A DNA stretch of 14,664 nucleotides, taken from positions 1-14,664 of the forward strand of contig CAYRJC010000024.1 of the NCBI GenBank assembly GCA_964424635.1, written 5' to 3'. Source of the stretch: UBA920 sp964424635. GTDB lineage: Bacteria > Patescibacteriota > Doudnabacteria > UBA920. The translations under genes were made by a program, and so were the position numbers. Under the pieces are notes generated by a model that ran no database searches, was not told the origin of the DNA, and saw only the letters and a program-made list of their open reading frames with translations. Positions 13,458-14,664 of this stretch are shown here, in pieces; the first letter of the stretch is position 1, and each line of letters starts with the position of its first letter.

Positions 13458-14531
13458 CTATTGGTTCTTAAGAGCTTCTTTTTTAAGCTCTATGTCAGCC
13501 TTCTGTAAAGAGGTGATTATTGACTCTAGTTCGCCCTCCATGATCAAATTAATTTGATTAAAGTTTTGATTAATTCTGTGGTCTGTAACTCGATCCTGTG
13601 GGAAATTATAAGTACGAATTTTTTCGCTGCGGTCACCAGTTCCAATTTGACTTCTTCTATTGTCAGAGATTTTTTTCTCTTCGATTTCTCTATAATAACT
13701 AGCTACGCGAGCCCTAATAACAGCTAAGGCTTTTTCTTTATTTTGAGCTTGACTGCGTTCATCCTGGCAAGTCGCTACAATTCCAGTTGGAATGTGGACA
13801 ATTCTAATAGCACTATAAGTAGTATTAACGCTCTGACCACCAGCTCCAGAAGACGTAGTAGCTTCAATCTTTAAATCTTTTTGGTCAATAGAAAAGTCTT
13901 GTTCTTCTAGTTCGGGTAGAACGGCAACTGTAATGGTTGAGGTGTGGACACGGCCTTGTTTTTCTGTCTCTGGTACTCTTTGTACTCTGTGTACACCGGA
14001 TTCATATTTGAATATTCCAAATGGGCCGCTATCGTTATTGCTTCTACCCCGAATTTCCAAAATAATTTCTTTAAAACCCCCAGCTTCGCTTCGTGAGCTA
14101 GAAACAATATGTATTTGCCAATTATATTTTTCGGCAAACTTTGAATAAGCCCGGAATAATTCTGCTGCAAACAAACTTGCTTCATCACCGCCCGCTCCTG
14201 CTCTCATTTCTATTAAGGCATTTTTTTTATCATACTCATCTTTGGGTATGAGTTCGGTTTCTATTTCTTCAGTGAGATCTATGATTTTTGCTTCCAAAGT
14301 GCGGATGTCTTCCAAAGCCATATTTTTCATTTGTTCATCTGGGCTTTCTAGTAGTTCTTGGTTAGCTTTAATTTCTTGCTCTGATTTTTGAATGGATTGA
14401 ATTTTTTCTATCACTGGTAAAAGCTCGGACTGTCTACGGCCGAGTTTTGCTAAATCAACCACATCACCACTAGAAAGTTGTTCTGTGATTTGGTCGTATT
14501 CTGTTAGGATTTTATTAAAAGCAGGATTCAT
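13458..14531 (-). CDS. prfA: Peptide chain release factor 1
   Basis: Reads UAA and UAG stop codons and triggers peptide release on the ribosome. It has 357 residues, the normal length. The N-terminal coiled region (about 1-100) is followed by the codon-recognition domain with VHRVQRVPETE, whose Pro-Glu-Thr at 187-189 is the PxT signature of RF1 (RF2 has SPF). The catalytic GGQ lies at 231-233 in SSGAGGQSVN, and HIPTG and CQDERSQAQNK follow. No programmed frameshift is seen, as expected for RF1. UGA stops used in this window imply that an RF2 gene exists elsewhere. There is no SD before the ATG. It heads the prfA-prmC pair. Confidence 0.96.
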   Translation of the reverse strand: MNPAFNKILTEYDQITEQLSSGDVVDLAKLGRRQSELLPVIEKIQSIQKSEQEIKANQELLESPDEQMKNMALEDIRTLEAKIIDLTEEIETELIPKDEYDKKNALIEMRAGAGGDEASLFAAELFRAYSKFAEKYNWQIHIVSSSRSEAGGFKEIILEIRGRSNNDSGPFGIFKYESGVHRVQRVPETEKQGRVHTSTITVAVLPELEEQDFSIDQKDLKIEATTSSGAGGQSVNTTYSAIRIVHIPTGIVATCQDERSQAQNKEKALAVIRARVASYYREIEEKKISDNRRSQIGTGDRSEKIRTYNFPQDRVTDHRINQNFNQINLIMEGELESIITSLQKADIELKKEALKNQ

Positions 14532-14533
14532 GA

Positions 14534-14562
14534 TTGACTATATTAAAATATTTTATTATTCT
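14534..14562 (+). promoter_or_regulatory. Promoter of the gene at the right edge
   Basis: TTGACT (14534-14539), a 17-base spacer and TATTCT (14557-14562). The predicted start is about 14569, three or four bases before the AAAGGAGG site, so the leader is again very short. It is divergent from prfA, whose start is 3 bases away. Confidence 0.68.
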
Positions 14563-14584
14563 TGTCTAGAAAAGGAGGTAATGT

Positions 14585-14664
14585 ATGGTAAGGAATATAT
14601 CGATTTTTATGATATCACATCCAATGTTGGGATTTGTAATAATGAGTTTGATAGCATTTGGTTT
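14585..14664 (+). CDS. Start of a membrane-protein gene, cut by the window edge
   Basis: AAAGGAGGT ending at 14579 lies 6 bases before the ATG at 14585. The 26 visible residues begin MVRNISIFMISHPMLGFVIM and remain hydrophobic, like a first transmembrane helix or signal anchor. An overlapping ATG at 14581 opens another frame (MYGKEYIDFYDITS...) that is also open to the edge, but it sits only 2 bases from the SD, too close. The 14585 frame is preferred. Nothing can be said about function. Confidence 0.6.
   Translation, partial: MVRNISIFMISHPMLGFVIMSLIAFG

Noticed and set aside
13907..14188. A 93-codon frame inside prfA on the same strand.
   Set aside because: It lies fully within the well-conserved release factor gene in another frame and has no start signals of its own.
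1..14664. CRISPR arrays, insertion sequences, rRNA and prophage genes.
   Set aside because: No regularly spaced repeats, transposase or integrase frames, rRNA motifs or phage proteins were seen in the resolved sequence.

Overview
The window is low-GC bacterial DNA carrying a compact set of housekeeping genes: methionine aminopeptidase, threonyl-tRNA synthetase, DNA polymerase III alpha, RodA, ribosomal protein L25/Ctc, PrmC and release factor 1. Small membrane proteins and hypotheticals are interspersed. The style fits a Candidate Phyla Radiation (Patescibacteria) genome: short intergenic spacers, a DUF5684-like membrane protein, a RodA preceded by a lineage-type single-pass protein, an NLPY variant of PrmC, and housekeeping genes that mostly lack Shine-Dalgarno sequences. 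This assignment is inference from gene style; no 16S rRNA is present. UGA is used as a normal stop (for example at 1256 and 8488), so the UGA-glycine code of Gracilibacteria/Absconditabacteria is not in use.

Layout. 30-1258 (+): map and a small membrane protein. 1293-3396 (-): a small unknown gene downstream of thrS; the thrS 5' end is cut by a run of exactly 100 N (3397-3496), a scaffold gap of unknown true length. 3497-4102: about 600 bases without a convincing gene but unusually rich in perfect hairpins. It holds two plus-strand terminators beside the gap, a minus-strand terminator, and a cluster of six stem-loops that may be a structured RNA. 4103-7573 (-): dnaE. 7642-9587 (+): a single-TM protein translationally coupled to rodA. 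9652-10014 (+): a zinc-ribbon protein with its own promoter and terminator. 10130-10795 (+): rplY/ctc, likewise with its own promoter and terminator. 10830-12554: two divergent membrane-protein genes of unknown function sharing a 137-bp intergenic region with nested inverted repeats; the rightward gene is probably frameshifted at an eight-T run. 12584-14531 (-): the prfA-prmC pair. 14585 to the end (+): the start of another membrane-protein gene.

Functionally, map, thrS, prfA, prmC and rplY serve translation and protein maturation. PrmC methylates the GGQ glutamine of the release factor encoded just upstream of it. dnaE is the replicative polymerase and rodA polymerises peptidoglycan. The most interesting material is the hairpin-dense region beside the gap, the probable frameshift at 12418-12425, the inverted-repeat control region at 11271-11318, and the contrast between strong Shine-Dalgarno sites on the unknown genes and weak or absent ones on the housekeeping genes.
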